Assembly (NCBI GenBank): GCA_022561385.1
Contig: JADFRG010000001.1
Span: forward strand, 62,001-126,000
DNA from: Chloroflexota bacterium
Lineage (GTDB): Bacteria > Chloroflexota > Anaerolineae > Anaerolineales > E44-bin32
DNA: 64,000 nt
Direction: 5' to 3'
Below are positions 17,093 through 25,465 of this stretch, one piece after another. The position numbers and the translations under genes are program-made. The notes below the pieces were generated by a model, which saw only the letters and a list, made by a program, of their open reading frames with translations, was not told where the DNA came from and ran no database searches. Position 1 is the first letter of the stretch, and every line of letters starts with the position of its first letter.

Positions 17093-17950
17093 ATGGGAAT
17101 CGGCATGCGCGTGTCTCGCGCAGGTTTGACTTCGCTTGGAAGCCTGCTCGTCTTGGCCGCCTGCGCGGTGCCTACCCCGAGTGATGCCGACCTTTTTGAA
17201 ACAGCGGTGATGGGCACGGTCGAGGCCCTGGCCAGTCTTCCCCCCATGACCGCAACTCTGACCCCGAGCCAAACGCCGACCCCCACCAGCACTCCCACCT
17301 TTACCCCAACCGCAACTCTCACTCCGACTCCGCTGCCCCCGATGGCCCGCGTCTCTCAGGCCACCAACTGTCGCACCGGGCCTGGCTCTGCATATCCTTT
17401 CGTGGTGTCTCTCCGGCCGGAACAGGTTGTCGAAGTGACGGCCAGAAGCACGGTGGACAACTACTGGTTCGTCGCCAACCCGAATCAGGCCGATGAATAT
17501 TGCTGGCTCTGGGGCGAGTACGCGACGGTAGAAGGAGACGTGAGCACTTTGCCTGTGCTCACTCCCGCCCCAGCTCCCACCCCCAGGATCGACTTTACCG
17601 CGTACCTTTATGGCTTTATACAATGCGGACCGACTCATGTGGTTCTTACCATCGTAAATAACAGCGGTACAACATTCATGACCGCCTCTCTTGAGGTTGT
17701 AGACCTGAGCGCCTCCCGCGGGCTGAACGGTCCGAGAATCGAGCGGCATCCGTTTGCGCAGGTACCTTCGGATTGCCCCCCGGACCACGGCAATTTCTTG
17801 CCACCAGGCGCAGCGGCTTACATCGTGATTCCCTTAAAATCTTTCACGGGCGGGAATAATGCGATGGCAACCATCAAACTTTGCACGGAGGACTACGGAG
17901 GGGGAGATTGCGTTACAAAACCTGCCTACTTCCGGCTTCCCACTGACTGA
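17093..17950 (+). CDS. Lipoprotein with TP-rich linker and SH3-like domain
   Basis: Predicted secreted lipoprotein. A hydrophobic signal ends in the lipobox LAAC, with C24 as the lipidated residue counting from ATG 17093 (ATG at 17105 is an alternative). A stalk of Thr-Pro repeats spans roughly residues 45-80. An SH3b-like module follows (TNCRTGPG, VVEVTARS, YWFVANP, CWLWGEYAT), then a second domain of about 110 residues resembling an immunoglobulin-like or beta-sandwich fold with paired cysteines. SH3b modules often bind cell-wall or surface ligands. A TATACT lies at 17063-17068. The next gene encodes a shorter relative with the same SH3 module, so the pair arose by duplication. Confidence 0.8.
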   Translation: MGIGMRVSRAGLTSLGSLLVLAACAVPTPSDADLFETAVMGTVEALASLPPMTATLTPSQTPTPTSTPTFTPTATLTPTPLPPMARVSQATNCRTGPGSAYPFVVSLRPEQVVEVTARSTVDNYWFVANPNQADEYCWLWGEYATVEGDVSTLPVLTPAPAPTPRIDFTAYLYGFIQCGPTHVVLTIVNNSGTTFMTASLEVVDLSASRGLNGPRIERHPFAQVPSDCPPDHGNFLPPGAAAYIVIPLKSFTGGNNAMATIKLCTEDYGGGDCVTKPAYFRLPTD

Positions 17951-18015
17951 GGCCTTTTGGACGCGCCGCCGGTCAGATGAAGTAGACTTTTAGCGACCCT
18001 TCCACGTAGATAGGA

Positions 18016-18597
18016 ATGTCCGGAACTACGAAACCGTTTGGTGTAGCTATGACAATGCTTGTGGCGGGCGCCCTGGCGTGCAACCTTTCCAACGCCAGCC
18101 CCACCCTTGCGCCCACCGAGGTGGCCGAGACCGCCATCGCAGCCACTGTGAAGGCACGCGTGGCATTGACCGAGCTTGCAGAGGCAACTGAAGTAAATAC
18201 CTCGGATGCCGCAGGTACTGCGGTCTCGGAAAAGTCTGCCACCGTCCCCCCTCCGCTGGCGACTGCGACCCTGGCGAAAACCCAGACCCCTCCAGTACCG
18301 ATGTTAAGCGTCTCGCTCAATACCAATTGCCGCACGGGCCCCGGCCGATCCTATGACTATCGCGGCGCCCTGCTCGTTGGGGAGGCGGAGGAGATCGTGG
18401 CGCGCAGCAGCGTCCCTAATTACTGGTACATCACCAATCCCGACCGGCCGGGGGAGTTCTGTTATCTCTGGGGAGAATACGCCACGGTGGTTGGGAACAC
18501 AGAGGCGCTGCCGGAATTCACGCCGCTTCCCAGCCCGACCCCGACCCTTACACCCACACCTTCATACACGCCTACCCCAACCTACACTCCGACCTAG
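18016..18597 (+). CDS. Lipoprotein with SH3-like domain and C-terminal TP repeat
   Basis: Predicted lipoprotein of 193 residues. The signal MTMLVAGALAC ends in a lipobox with Cys22. An alanine- and threonine-rich spacer follows, then an SH3b-like domain (TNCRTGPGRSYDY, EEIVARSSVPNYWYI, CYLWGEYATV) clearly related to that of the previous gene. The chain ends in a Thr-Pro tail (PTPTLTPTPSYTPTP) with nothing after it. The upstream paralogue has a further beta domain at that place, so this copy either lost it or represents the simpler form. The gene starts 65 nt after its neighbour; both are probably in one transcript. Confidence 0.78.
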   Translation: MSGTTKPFGVAMTMLVAGALACNLSNASPTLAPTEVAETAIAATVKARVALTELAEATEVNTSDAAGTAVSEKSATVPPPLATATLAKTQTPPVPMLSVSLNTNCRTGPGRSYDYRGALLVGEAEEIVARSSVPNYWYITNPDRPGEFCYLWGEYATVVGNTEALPEFTPLPSPTPTLTPTPSYTPTPTYTPT

Positions 18598-18672
18598 AGT
18601 CTTTGGCTCCGCTGGCTCGGAAATCCCTTCGACCCACCCTCTAGGGCCTGCGGCCCTCGCCCAATATCGTGC

Positions 18673-19092
18673 TCACGCGAGGCTGGCCAAGAACTCATCT
18701 ACGAGTTCGGGCAGCTCGTTCTCGTTCCGGTAATTCCTGACGGTCAGCCCCGGCGAATCGTTCCCCAGGATCATTTTAGAGACCGTGACTCCCTCCCGGT
18801 AACAACACAATACGGGCTTGCGGAGCCGTAGCGCGTACCCAATCTCGTAACCGACGCCGTGAGAGGGCGTGCTGACTTCTGCGATTAATGCCTCGCAACC
18901 TTCGATCCAGCGAATATCGCGCGCGTAGATCTCGTCCGCGGCGGTTACCTTTTCGAGCTCCATAACCCCCGGTTTCGCTAGGTGCGCGGTGGGAACTTTG
19001 TGTCCCAAGCCCTCGAGATGCCGCACGATGACTCCATAGATCCCTTCGTCCCGCCGACCCCCCGTCAACGAACACGCGAAATAGAGATTCAA
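18673..19092 (-). CDS. Nucleoside 2-deoxyribosyltransferase-like hydrolase (DNPH1/Rcl type)
   Basis: A 139-residue protein of the nucleoside 2-deoxyribosyltransferase superfamily. The start FACSLTGGRRDEGIY, the segment RDIRWIEGCEALIAEVSTPS and HGVGYEIGYA hold the family's catalytic Glu (GYEIGYA) and substrate-binding residues. LEGLGHKVPTAH and KPVLCCYREG resemble DNPH1, which hydrolyses the N-glycosidic bond of deoxynucleoside 5'-monophosphates, including damaged ones. Transferase activity cannot be excluded. Cytoplasmic. Its start faces the GAF gene; the GAF promoter overlaps the first bases upstream of this gene. Confidence 0.8.
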   Translation of the reverse strand: MNLYFACSLTGGRRDEGIYGVIVRHLEGLGHKVPTAHLAKPGVMELEKVTAADEIYARDIRWIEGCEALIAEVSTPSHGVGYEIGYALRLRKPVLCCYREGVTVSKMILGNDSPGLTVRNYRNENELPELVDEFLASLA

Positions 19093-19113
19093 TGCCCGAC
19101 CTCCCTAAAGTTT

Positions 19114-19142
19114 TTGTCCGCGAAATGGACTCATGCTATTAT
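19114..19142 (+). promoter_or_regulatory. Promoter giving a predicted leaderless GAF-protein mRNA
   Basis: TTGTCC (19114-19119), a 17-nt spacer and TATTAT (19137-19142). The ATG at 19152 begins 9 nt after the -10, which also argues against the in-frame ATG at 19092 upstream of the promoter. Confidence 0.65.
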
Positions 19143-19151
19143 GCATTCATC

Positions 19152-19787
19152 ATGGAAACTAGTGATCCGCTGCGCTTCGTTCAACTGGAAATGGCTCGGT
19201 TGACGGACGATAACCGCGACCTCAAAGACGAGCTTCATGTTCTACGTTCGTCCGTGCGGGCTCTTAGCGACCTGCAGGAAATCATCCAGCGCATCACCCC
19301 TGCGACCGATGTGCTGGTGCTCCTGGACGATCTGTTGGCCTCGGCGGTTGCGGTCGTGGGTGCTAGCGACGGCTCTCTTCTGCTCCTGGACGAAGATACG
19401 GACGAGCTGGTGTTCGCGGTGGTTCACGGTGAGGCACGCGAGCGGTTATCAGGCTACCGTTTGCCGCCGGGAGAGGGGATCGCGGGTTGGGTGGCGGCGA
19501 ATAAGCGGCCGCTGTTTCTCACTAATGTGAGAGATGATCCACGTTTCTATCCGAAAGTCGACGAGTCTTTTGGTTTTCACACCCGTTCACTAGCTGCCGT
19601 GCCGCTTTTGGATGGTGAACGAGTGCTGGGCGCCCTGGAGGCCATCACCAAGAATTACGATCGTGAATTCACGGAAGTGGACCACGACTTGCTAATGATT
19701 GTGGGACATCTGGCGAGTGTCGCTCTTAGTCGAGCCGAAGCCTTTGCTGAAGAAGCAGAAGAGGCGGAAAAGGCCGCGAAAGGCTAG
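19152..19787 (+). CDS. GAF domain protein
   Basis: Cytoplasmic sensor-type protein of 211 residues. A charged helical stretch (about residues 10-45, LTDDNRDLKDELHVLRSS) looks like a coiled coil. A GAF domain follows from about residue 60: ASDGSLLLLDEDTDELVF, GYRLPPGEGIAGWV, AVPLLDGERVLGALEA. The end is an Ala/Glu-rich helix. No output domain such as a kinase or cyclase is attached, so it may work by protein contact. An upstream in-frame ATG at 19092 lies before the promoter and overlaps the divergent gene, hence the start at 19152. The stop overlaps the convergent pheT stop by 3-4 nt. Confidence 0.85.
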   Translation: METSDPLRFVQLEMARLTDDNRDLKDELHVLRSSVRALSDLQEIIQRITPATDVLVLLDDLLASAVAVVGASDGSLLLLDEDTDELVFAVVHGEARERLSGYRLPPGEGIAGWVAANKRPLFLTNVRDDPRFYPKVDESFGFHTRSLAAVPLLDGERVLGALEAITKNYDREFTEVDHDLLMIVGHLASVALSRAEAFAEEAEEAEKAAKG

Positions 19788-22315
19788 AAATCCCGCAGCT
19801 TGGCCCCTAGTTCCACATCCAATCGAGTGACGATCTTATTCCGCATCGCGGCCACTTCCTCGTCGGTCAGCGTCCGATCTTCCGCTTGGTACACCACGGA
19901 AAAGGCCAGACTCTTCTTTCCCTCGCCCACCTGCTTCCCCTGGTAGAGATCAAAGACATTAACCCCGACCACCAGGGGACTCCCGGTCTGACGAATTAGC
20001 GTCCTTAGGCGCTCCGCGGGCGTACCCTGGTCCACGACGAAGGCCAGGTCCTCGAGCACCGGCGGAAACGCCGGAACAGGCCGTACGGGATAACGTTCGG
20101 GAATTTGCTCGAACAAAACGTCGAGATGAATCTCGGCTGCCACTATCGCCCTATCAAGGCTCTCGAAACGCTCTGCGACCATCGGATGCACGTTTCCCAA
20201 AGTGCCCAGTGCCTTGCCATCCACCATAATATTTGCACACCTGCCAGGGTGGAAGGTGGCATGTGTAGCCGGCTCGTACTGGACATTTCCGACATGAAGC
20301 CCGGATAACAATCCATCGATAACGCCTGTGATGTCGTAGAAATCTATTTCGCCCGATTCGCGGCCCTGCCAGCTGGGCGGCCTAAGCGGGCCGAGCATGG
20401 CGATCGCCAGACGGTCCGATTCCTCTGGAAGCTGCTCCCCCTCGACCGGCAGGAATACGGGTCCGATCTCGAAGATTGCTACTCGCTCCCGAACACGCAC
20501 GTTCCTGGCGGCGACCTCCAATACGCCGGCCAGTAGATCCTGTCTGAGCACAATCCGATCCTCCCCGATGGGATTGGCTAGTCGTACGTACTTTCGGTCT
20601 TCTGTACTCTGGGCGACGAGCGCTCTTGCCTCAAGGGCTGGGGAGGTCAGTCGATAGGTGACCACCTCTTGAAGGCCCATAGTTGCAAGCAAATCTCGGA
20701 CGCGTGACTCCGATTCCAAGCGGGGGCTGGCATATTGGGGAGGGATCCGGTCCGCGATTTGAGTTTCGGGGATTTTGTCGTACCCGTAAACGCGAGCCAA
20801 TTCCTCCATGAGGTCGGCCTTTCCAACGACCCCTGCTCCGATATCCAGGCGATGATCCGGCGGCGAGACTCGCAAACTTTTGCCATCCAGCTCGGTTGAG
20901 AACTCCAACCGCTCAAGCAGCGCCGCGGCCTGGCCCAGGTCTAGCTCGATCCCGAGCCAGCGCTGGATGTCGGAGTGCGTGATCTCGACCGTCGGGGCGA
21001 CCGGCGGTCTCGGATACTCATCGATCAGCTCCTTGGATACCGTGCCCCCCGTTAGCTTGCGCATCATTTCGAGGCCCCTGCGCACTCCCCGCTCGGCCAT
21101 GGCAGGATGAACGCCGCGCTCGAAGCGATAGGCGGCTTCAGAGGACAGTTTTTGGGCACCCACCGTTTTCCGAATATTAATGAAGTCCCAACCTGCACCT
21201 TCGAGCAATACGCGTGTGGTGCCCTCGCTCACTTCCGATTCTCCGCCGCCCATCACTCCGCCAATGGAGAGCGCTCCCGCGGTATCGGTCACCAGAATCG
21301 TGAAATCGTCTAACTTCCGCTCCACCCCATCCAGGGTGGTCAGCCTCTCGCCAGGTTCTGGCAACCGGGTAATGATGGTTGGGGAGCCGCCTCCTGCCCG
21401 TTCGACGAGCACATCGTAGTCGAAGGCATGCAGCGGCTGACCGACTTCCAGCATCACGTAGTTGGTCGCGTCCACAACGTTGTTGATCGGCCGCATGCCG
21501 GCCAGGCGCAGCCTTCGCTGGACCCAAAACGGGCTGGGGCCGATTTTCACATCTTCGATCAGGCCAAGCACGAAGCGGGGGTTGAGTTCGGGCTCCCGAA
21601 TGTCCAGACTCACCCGGCCGCCGATGGAAGGACCGTCCCACCTGACATCGTAGGAAGGCTCCTTGAATGGTACGCGAAGCTGGGCGGCGACCTCCCTAGC
21701 CACCCCCAGGATGTTTGCATTGCGGGCAATGTTTGGAAGGATATCGATGTCAAGAACAACATCGCCCATGTAATCCGCCAGCGGCGTCCCGGGCTGAGCG
21801 TCATCGTCCAGGACGATGATCCCAGTATGGTCGTCCGATATACCGAGCTCCTTTTCGGAGCAGGCCATAGACGAGGATTCCACGCCGCGGATCTTGACCG
21901 GCTTCAGGGTCACAAGCTCCCAACCGGGCTGTTTGCCGTCGTAGATTCGGGAACCTTCCTTAGCATAGGCCACCTTTATCGGCGTCTCCAGTGGCCCGGC
22001 GTCCTTCAGCCCCAGCAGGTTCGGCGCGCCGGTGAGGACGGTGTGTTCCTGTATTCCATCGTTGAGCCGGGTGAGCACCAGCCGGTCTGCATTCGGATGA
22101 GGCATGACCTCCAGAATCTCCCCCACCACGATCTTTTCCGGATCCCAGCTAAGGCCGGTTACCTTCGTTTGTGCATGATCCCCATCGGACATGGGCAGCC
22201 CGACGTATCGGATCTCCACCACCTCCAGGCCGGCCAGGGTAAGCTTCCGCGCCAGCTCTCCGATCGAGCCTTCGATATCGACAAATTCCCTGAGCCAGGA
22301 CAGGGGGACCTTCAT
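19784..22315 (-). CDS. pheT: Phenylalanyl-tRNA synthetase beta subunit
   Basis: Large subunit of the heterotetrameric phenylalanyl-tRNA synthetase, 843 residues. Domains in order: B1 core (MKVPLSWLREFVDIEGS), an EMAP/OB tRNA-binding insert around residues 60-190, B3/B4 editing region (RPINNVVDATNYVMLEVGQP, HAFDYD), B5 (VEITHSDIQRWLG), catalytic-like core (LMEELARVYGYDKIPE) and the C-terminal anticodon-binding FDX-ACB domain (FPPVLEDLAFVVD). All parts are present. It follows pheS by 87 nt on the same strand and should share the T-box-controlled transcript. It converges on the GAF gene with a 4-nt overlap at the stops. Confidence 0.97.
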   Translation of the reverse strand: MKVPLSWLREFVDIEGSIGELARKLTLAGLEVVEIRYVGLPMSDGDHAQTKVTGLSWDPEKIVVGEILEVMPHPNADRLVLTRLNDGIQEHTVLTGAPNLLGLKDAGPLETPIKVAYAKEGSRIYDGKQPGWELVTLKPVKIRGVESSSMACSEKELGISDDHTGIIVLDDDAQPGTPLADYMGDVVLDIDILPNIARNANILGVAREVAAQLRVPFKEPSYDVRWDGPSIGGRVSLDIREPELNPRFVLGLIEDVKIGPSPFWVQRRLRLAGMRPINNVVDATNYVMLEVGQPLHAFDYDVLVERAGGGSPTIITRLPEPGERLTTLDGVERKLDDFTILVTDTAGALSIGGVMGGGESEVSEGTTRVLLEGAGWDFINIRKTVGAQKLSSEAAYRFERGVHPAMAERGVRRGLEMMRKLTGGTVSKELIDEYPRPPVAPTVEITHSDIQRWLGIELDLGQAAALLERLEFSTELDGKSLRVSPPDHRLDIGAGVVGKADLMEELARVYGYDKIPETQIADRIPPQYASPRLESESRVRDLLATMGLQEVVTYRLTSPALEARALVAQSTEDRKYVRLANPIGEDRIVLRQDLLAGVLEVAARNVRVRERVAIFEIGPVFLPVEGEQLPEESDRLAIAMLGPLRPPSWQGRESGEIDFYDITGVIDGLLSGLHVGNVQYEPATHATFHPGRCANIMVDGKALGTLGNVHPMVAERFESLDRAIVAAEIHLDVLFEQIPERYPVRPVPAFPPVLEDLAFVVDQGTPAERLRTLIRQTGSPLVVGVNVFDLYQGKQVGEGKKSLAFSVVYQAEDRTLTDEEVAAMRNKIVTRLDVELGAKLRDF

Positions 22316-22402
22316 CTATCTATCTTTCCACGCGTGAGGCCGCGCACTAAAACTGCTTGTAGTTCCTTCACCCGGCCGTCCGCGTGTTGTTCGATATGCA
22401 CT

Positions 22403-23428
22403 TTAGAACTGCTCCAAGAATCGCAGGTCATTGGCCCAAAAGTAACGAATGTCTTCGATCCCGTGCTTCAGCATCGTGATGCGTTCCGGGCCCATGCCGA
22501 AGGCGAATCCACTGTAGACCGACGGGTCGTAACCGCCGTTCTCCAACACCGTGGGGTGCACCATCCCGCTTCCGAGGATCTCGAGCCAGCCCGTGCGTTT
22601 ACATACCGGGCAGCCTTCCCCACCGCATACAAAACACTCGATATCCAGCTCGGCGGAAGGTTCCGTGAAGGGAAAGTAGGAACCGCGAAATCGCGTCCGC
22701 ACATCTTGCCCAAAGAATCGTCGGGCAAAGGCTATCAGGGTGCCTTTGAGGTCGGCCATCGTGATGTTGTAGCCCACCGCCAGCCCCTCAATTTGATTGA
22801 ATTGGATCTCAGATCGAGCCGTGATTTGCTCGTGCCGATAACACATACCGGGCAAAACGACACGGATCGGTTCTGGCGCCCGCGCACGCATGACACGGAT
22901 CTGCCCCGGAGAAGTATGTGTGCGCAGTAAAACTTCAGGGTCGGTTGTGTAAAAGGAATCTTGCATGTCGCGCGCGGGGTGGTGCGGAGGGAAGTTGAGC
23001 AGGCCGAAGTTGTACTCATCTGTTTCGACTTCCCGCGAACGATAGACTTGGAACCCCATTTCGGCCCATATGTGGATAATCTGCCGCATTGTTTGAGTGG
23101 AGGGGTGGATCCGTCCTCGCGCCGGAGATAATCCGGGGAGCGTGACATCCAGCTTCTCCTCCGTCAGTGAACCCTCAAGTTCCTGACTGCGCAGGGTGTC
23201 ATTTTTTCTGGCGTGAGCTTGCTCTAAACGGGATTTGACTTCGTTTGCCCGCCGTCCGATCGCCGGTCGATCCTCAGCGGGAAGCGCGCGCAATCCCTCC
23301 AATACCTTACCGACTTCTGCCGAGCGGCCCAAGTGTTTGACCTTCCAATTCTGCAATTCCGCCGGGTCAGATACCAGATCCAGCTCGGCCAGCGCTTGTT
23401 TCTCAAGCTTGTCTAGCTGCTCCTGCAT
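22403..23428 (-). CDS. pheS: Phenylalanyl-tRNA synthetase alpha subunit
   Basis: Catalytic class II subunit, 341 residues from the ATG at 23428, which has GAAGGAG 8 nt upstream. An in-frame start further upstream would run through the T-box terminator and is rejected. The N-terminal coiled coil contacts tRNA. Motif 2 reads RTHTSPGQIRVM, with SYRHEQ-like YRHEQITARS. Motif 3 is FAFGMGPERITMLKHGIED. SDFYTTDPEVL-like sequence and the FTEPSAELDIEC stretch shape the Phe pocket. The C-VCGGEGCPVC insert carries four cysteines. It is the first gene of the pheST operon, under a T-box riboswitch. Confidence 0.97.
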   Translation of the reverse strand: MQEQLDKLEKQALAELDLVSDPAELQNWKVKHLGRSAEVGKVLEGLRALPAEDRPAIGRRANEVKSRLEQAHARKNDTLRSQELEGSLTEEKLDVTLPGLSPARGRIHPSTQTMRQIIHIWAEMGFQVYRSREVETDEYNFGLLNFPPHHPARDMQDSFYTTDPEVLLRTHTSPGQIRVMRARAPEPIRVVLPGMCYRHEQITARSEIQFNQIEGLAVGYNITMADLKGTLIAFARRFFGQDVRTRFRGSYFPFTEPSAELDIECFVCGGEGCPVCKRTGWLEILGSGMVHPTVLENGGYDPSVYSGFAFGMGPERITMLKHGIEDIRYFWANDLRFLEQF

Positions 23429-23439
23429 CCAAATTGCTC

Positions 23440-23737
23440 CTTCACGGAACAAAAAATCCCGTCCACCAAGGGACGGGATGATCCGCGGTACCACCCTTGT
23501 TAGCCATATTGGCTCTCTCTAGTCCGATCGGAACCGATCGGCGCCCAGATGATAACGGCTGGGTTCCGGCCCGAACTACTGGCCCTCAGAAGGATTTGCT
23601 CCTTCCTACCTTCTGGAGCGTTCCCACGGGCGGCTCGAGAGGGAACTTCGGCGGGCACTGCTCGGGCGGAGGTTCCAGTCACGCCTCCACCTTCCTGACG
23701 AGTTCCGCACGCCTACTTTCCTCCGTCACTGCCGATG
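23440..23737 (-). promoter_or_regulatory. T-box riboswitch leader of pheST
   Basis: On the minus strand the conserved T-box core AAGGGTGGTACCGCGG lies at 23498-23483. Its antiterminator can form by pairing AAGGG with the later CCCTT. The competing terminator stem ATCCCGTCC/GGACGGGAT (23479-23456) is followed by a T run to 23451. Near the 5' end a GGAGGAAAGTAG stretch fits the Stem I bulge motif. A UUC in the CGAAGUUCC stretch is a plausible Phe specifier, but its position is inferred. Known role of the class: uncharged tRNA binds the leader and favours read-through into the synthetase genes. The leader is about 290 nt. Confidence 0.9.
23451..23479 (-). terminator. T-box-associated intrinsic terminator
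   Basis: Nine-bp stem ATCCCGTCC/GGACGGGAT with a small loop, then TTTTTT on the minus strand. It is mutually exclusive with the T-box antiterminator. Confidence 0.9.
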
Positions 23738-23743
23738 TGCGTG

Positions 23744-23771
23744 ATTATCTCCGAATCAGGCGCCTTGTCAA
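23744..23771 (-). promoter_or_regulatory. Promoter of the pheST T-box transcript, embedded in the preceding gene
   Basis: Minus strand TTGACA (23771-23766), a 16-nt spacer and GATAAT (23749-23744). The -35 consists of Leu-Thr codons of the acyltransferase and the -10 contains its TAA stop. Confidence 0.8.
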
Positions 23772-24656
23772 CGCCGGAGGCAACCGGTGTTGAAAGAGGA
23801 GCGGGGCTTCTGGAGCCGATGGCCACAGCGGCGGCGGCATGAACCATTCCTGCGGCCGAGCCAAGATGTGGTGTTCCAGCACCTTGAGGGTAGCCGCTGC
23901 CCAATCTTCCTCGTCTCCATCGCCGGGATGCACTTCGATGCCGAGGCCGCGATATTGGCCGGGGCCCACTCGCTGCGAAACTCCTACCAGGATGGCCGAG
24001 TTCGTGGCAGCCGCCAGGCGAGTGTGGCCGATCGGGAGTCGGCATGGCCTTCCAAAAAGGCTGAGCTGTGCGCCATACTGCGTCGGCACATCCGCCGCGA
24101 TTCCCACAATTCCACCCTTTCTCAGGCGGCGAACCGCGGTTCGCAGGCTGGCCGAAGAGATGGGGGTCAGCTGCATCCCGAATTTGCTCCTAAGCCGATT
24201 CATTATCCGGGTATTCAGTGCGGGTTGCGGCAGTGTCAGGGCCTGCATCCCCGGAAAGTGCCGGCTCATGGCGAGCATGTAAAGGTCGAGACTGCTCGTG
24301 TGGGCCGCCACGAGTATGACCCCCCTGCCCTCAGCCAGGTGGTCTTCGATTATTTGTAGTGCGGCTGGATCTATCTCGCAGGCCGCCTCGATCGCACCTG
24401 GGCCCTGGCACGCAATAATGAAGAAGTCCACGTAACACACGAAAGCATTGCGCAGGTTCTCGATGACTCTACGCTCAAGAAGCGGTGAATCCTGCGGGAG
24501 ATCGTAGATCACGGCCAGGTTCGACCGAAGCCCACGAAATTGTCCCCGCCGGATTAGAAATCGGGCTAATATCGCCGCCAACTTGTAGGCGGCTCCGCGT
24601 ACCCATATTACGAAGCTCTGTTTATGACTGGCCTTTGCTGAGACTTTGTGTGTCAT
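23745..24656 (-). CDS. Lysophospholipid acyltransferase family protein (LpxL/HtrB-PatA type)
   Basis: Membrane-associated acyltransferase of 303 residues from the ATG at 24656, which has AGGAGGG 5 nt upstream; a longer frame to 24689 lacks such a site. The catalytic H-x4-D is HTSSLD in ILVAAHTSSLDLYM. LRKGGIVGIAADVP and the FGRPCRLPIG segment match the LpxL/PatA branch of the family. A hydrophobic N-terminal stretch could anchor it. In organisms without lipid A, relatives acylate phosphatidylinositol mannosides or other glycolipids, so the acceptor is unknown. It is the last gene of a minus-strand lipid operon, and the pheS promoter sits in its final codons. Confidence 0.82.
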   Translation of the reverse strand: MTHKVSAKASHKQSFVIWVRGAAYKLAAILARFLIRRGQFRGLRSNLAVIYDLPQDSPLLERRVIENLRNAFVCYVDFFIIACQGPGAIEAACEIDPAALQIIEDHLAEGRGVILVAAHTSSLDLYMLAMSRHFPGMQALTLPQPALNTRIMNRLRSKFGMQLTPISSASLRTAVRRLRKGGIVGIAADVPTQYGAQLSLFGRPCRLPIGHTRLAAATNSAILVGVSQRVGPGQYRGLGIEVHPGDGDEEDWAAATLKVLEHHILARPQEWFMPPPLWPSAPEAPLLFQHRLPPALTRRLIRR

Positions 24657-24796
24657 CGCAACCCTCCTGTTCCTTGGATTTGAGCTCAAGGTAGCAGGGC
24701 CGCGTTAGGCATGCGTACTGGCTCCCGTTAATTGGTTGTCTGTTGCTGGGGTCTCCCCATAGACAGGGAGTTGGGTTGTAAAGTGCTTCCGGTCCC

Positions 24797-25465
24797 TCAG
24801 GACTCTCTTCGCCGTTTGGGCCCGATCAAGAACGCCCACAGGTTCGGCCAGCGTTCCTTGATTATTGTGTGATCGTCGGTGACAGTTTCATGTGTGGTCA
24901 GATACACGCCACTCAGCGCCAAACCAAAGATAAAGTAGGCCACGGATCCGGTCAGCAGGCCAAACACGAAGGGCCAAATGATCAAGCTAGCGCGTGTGGC
25001 CCAGAATGAGCTTTTGCTCACAAGCCGAACCAATACCCAGATCGCCAGGCCGATCGCCAGCGTCTGCCACGACAGAACAAGCATGGCGCCCATGCCGGCC
25101 GTATTTCCGCGGCCGCCGGCAAAACGCAGCCAAATCATCCAACGCGTGCCGATAACGGTGGCCAGCACCGCCACGCCGCCAGCCTGCTGGCATTCGAGAG
25201 GGGCAGGTATTGATGGCTGCGGAAATCCGCACCCGACGAGTAGTGTGGCCAAATAAACCGCCATCACTCCTTTTGCCGCCTCGCCAAGGAACACCAGTAG
25301 ACCCGCCCAACGGGTAGCGCTTAACGCCACGTTCATGACGCCCACATTGCCACTGCCAAGCGTGCGTAAGTCTTTCCCAGTCACCAGCTTGGCCACGATC
25401 CATGCGATGGGGATCGATCCCAGTAGATATCCGGCAACCGTTAGGCCGATCAGCTGAAGGATCAT
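24797..25465 (-). CDS. plsY: Glycerol-3-phosphate acyltransferase PlsY
   Basis: Integral membrane enzyme that acylates sn-glycerol-3-phosphate from acyl-phosphate, the first step of phospholipid synthesis. The 222-residue chain starts at ATG 25465 with GGAGGC 6 nt upstream. Family motifs are GYLLGSIPIAWIVAK, TLGSGNVGVMN and GGRGNTAGMGAML (the usual GGKGVAT loop is GGRGNTA here). About five membrane helices are likely. The chain has a longer middle loop than usual. Its ATG overlaps the TGA of the PEP-synthase-like C-terminal frame (ATGA), so translation is coupled to it. No plsX is seen in the window. Confidence 0.88.
   Translation of the reverse strand: MILQLIGLTVAGYLLGSIPIAWIVAKLVTGKDLRTLGSGNVGVMNVALSATRWAGLLVFLGEAAKGVMAVYLATLLVGCGFPQPSIPAPLECQQAGGVAVLATVIGTRWMIWLRFAGGRGNTAGMGAMLVLSWQTLAIGLAIWVLVRLVSKSSFWATRASLIIWPFVFGLLTGSVAYFIFGLALSGVYLTTHETVTDDHTIIKERWPNLWAFLIGPKRRRES

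Noticed and set aside
19092..19151. Upstream ATG at 19092 as start of the GAF gene
   Set aside because: It lies before the best promoter and overlaps the start of the divergent gene; the ATG at 19152 fits the promoter.
21428..22930. 500-codon open frame on the plus strand opposite pheS and pheT
   Set aside because: It runs through two highly conserved genes and their spacer on the other strand; the translation has no recognisable domain and is rich in Arg, Gly and His, as expected of an antisense frame in GC-rich DNA.
23429..23494. Upstream start for pheS at 23494
   Set aside because: The added residues would be encoded by the T-box antiterminator and terminator; the ATG at 23428 has a strong ribosome site.
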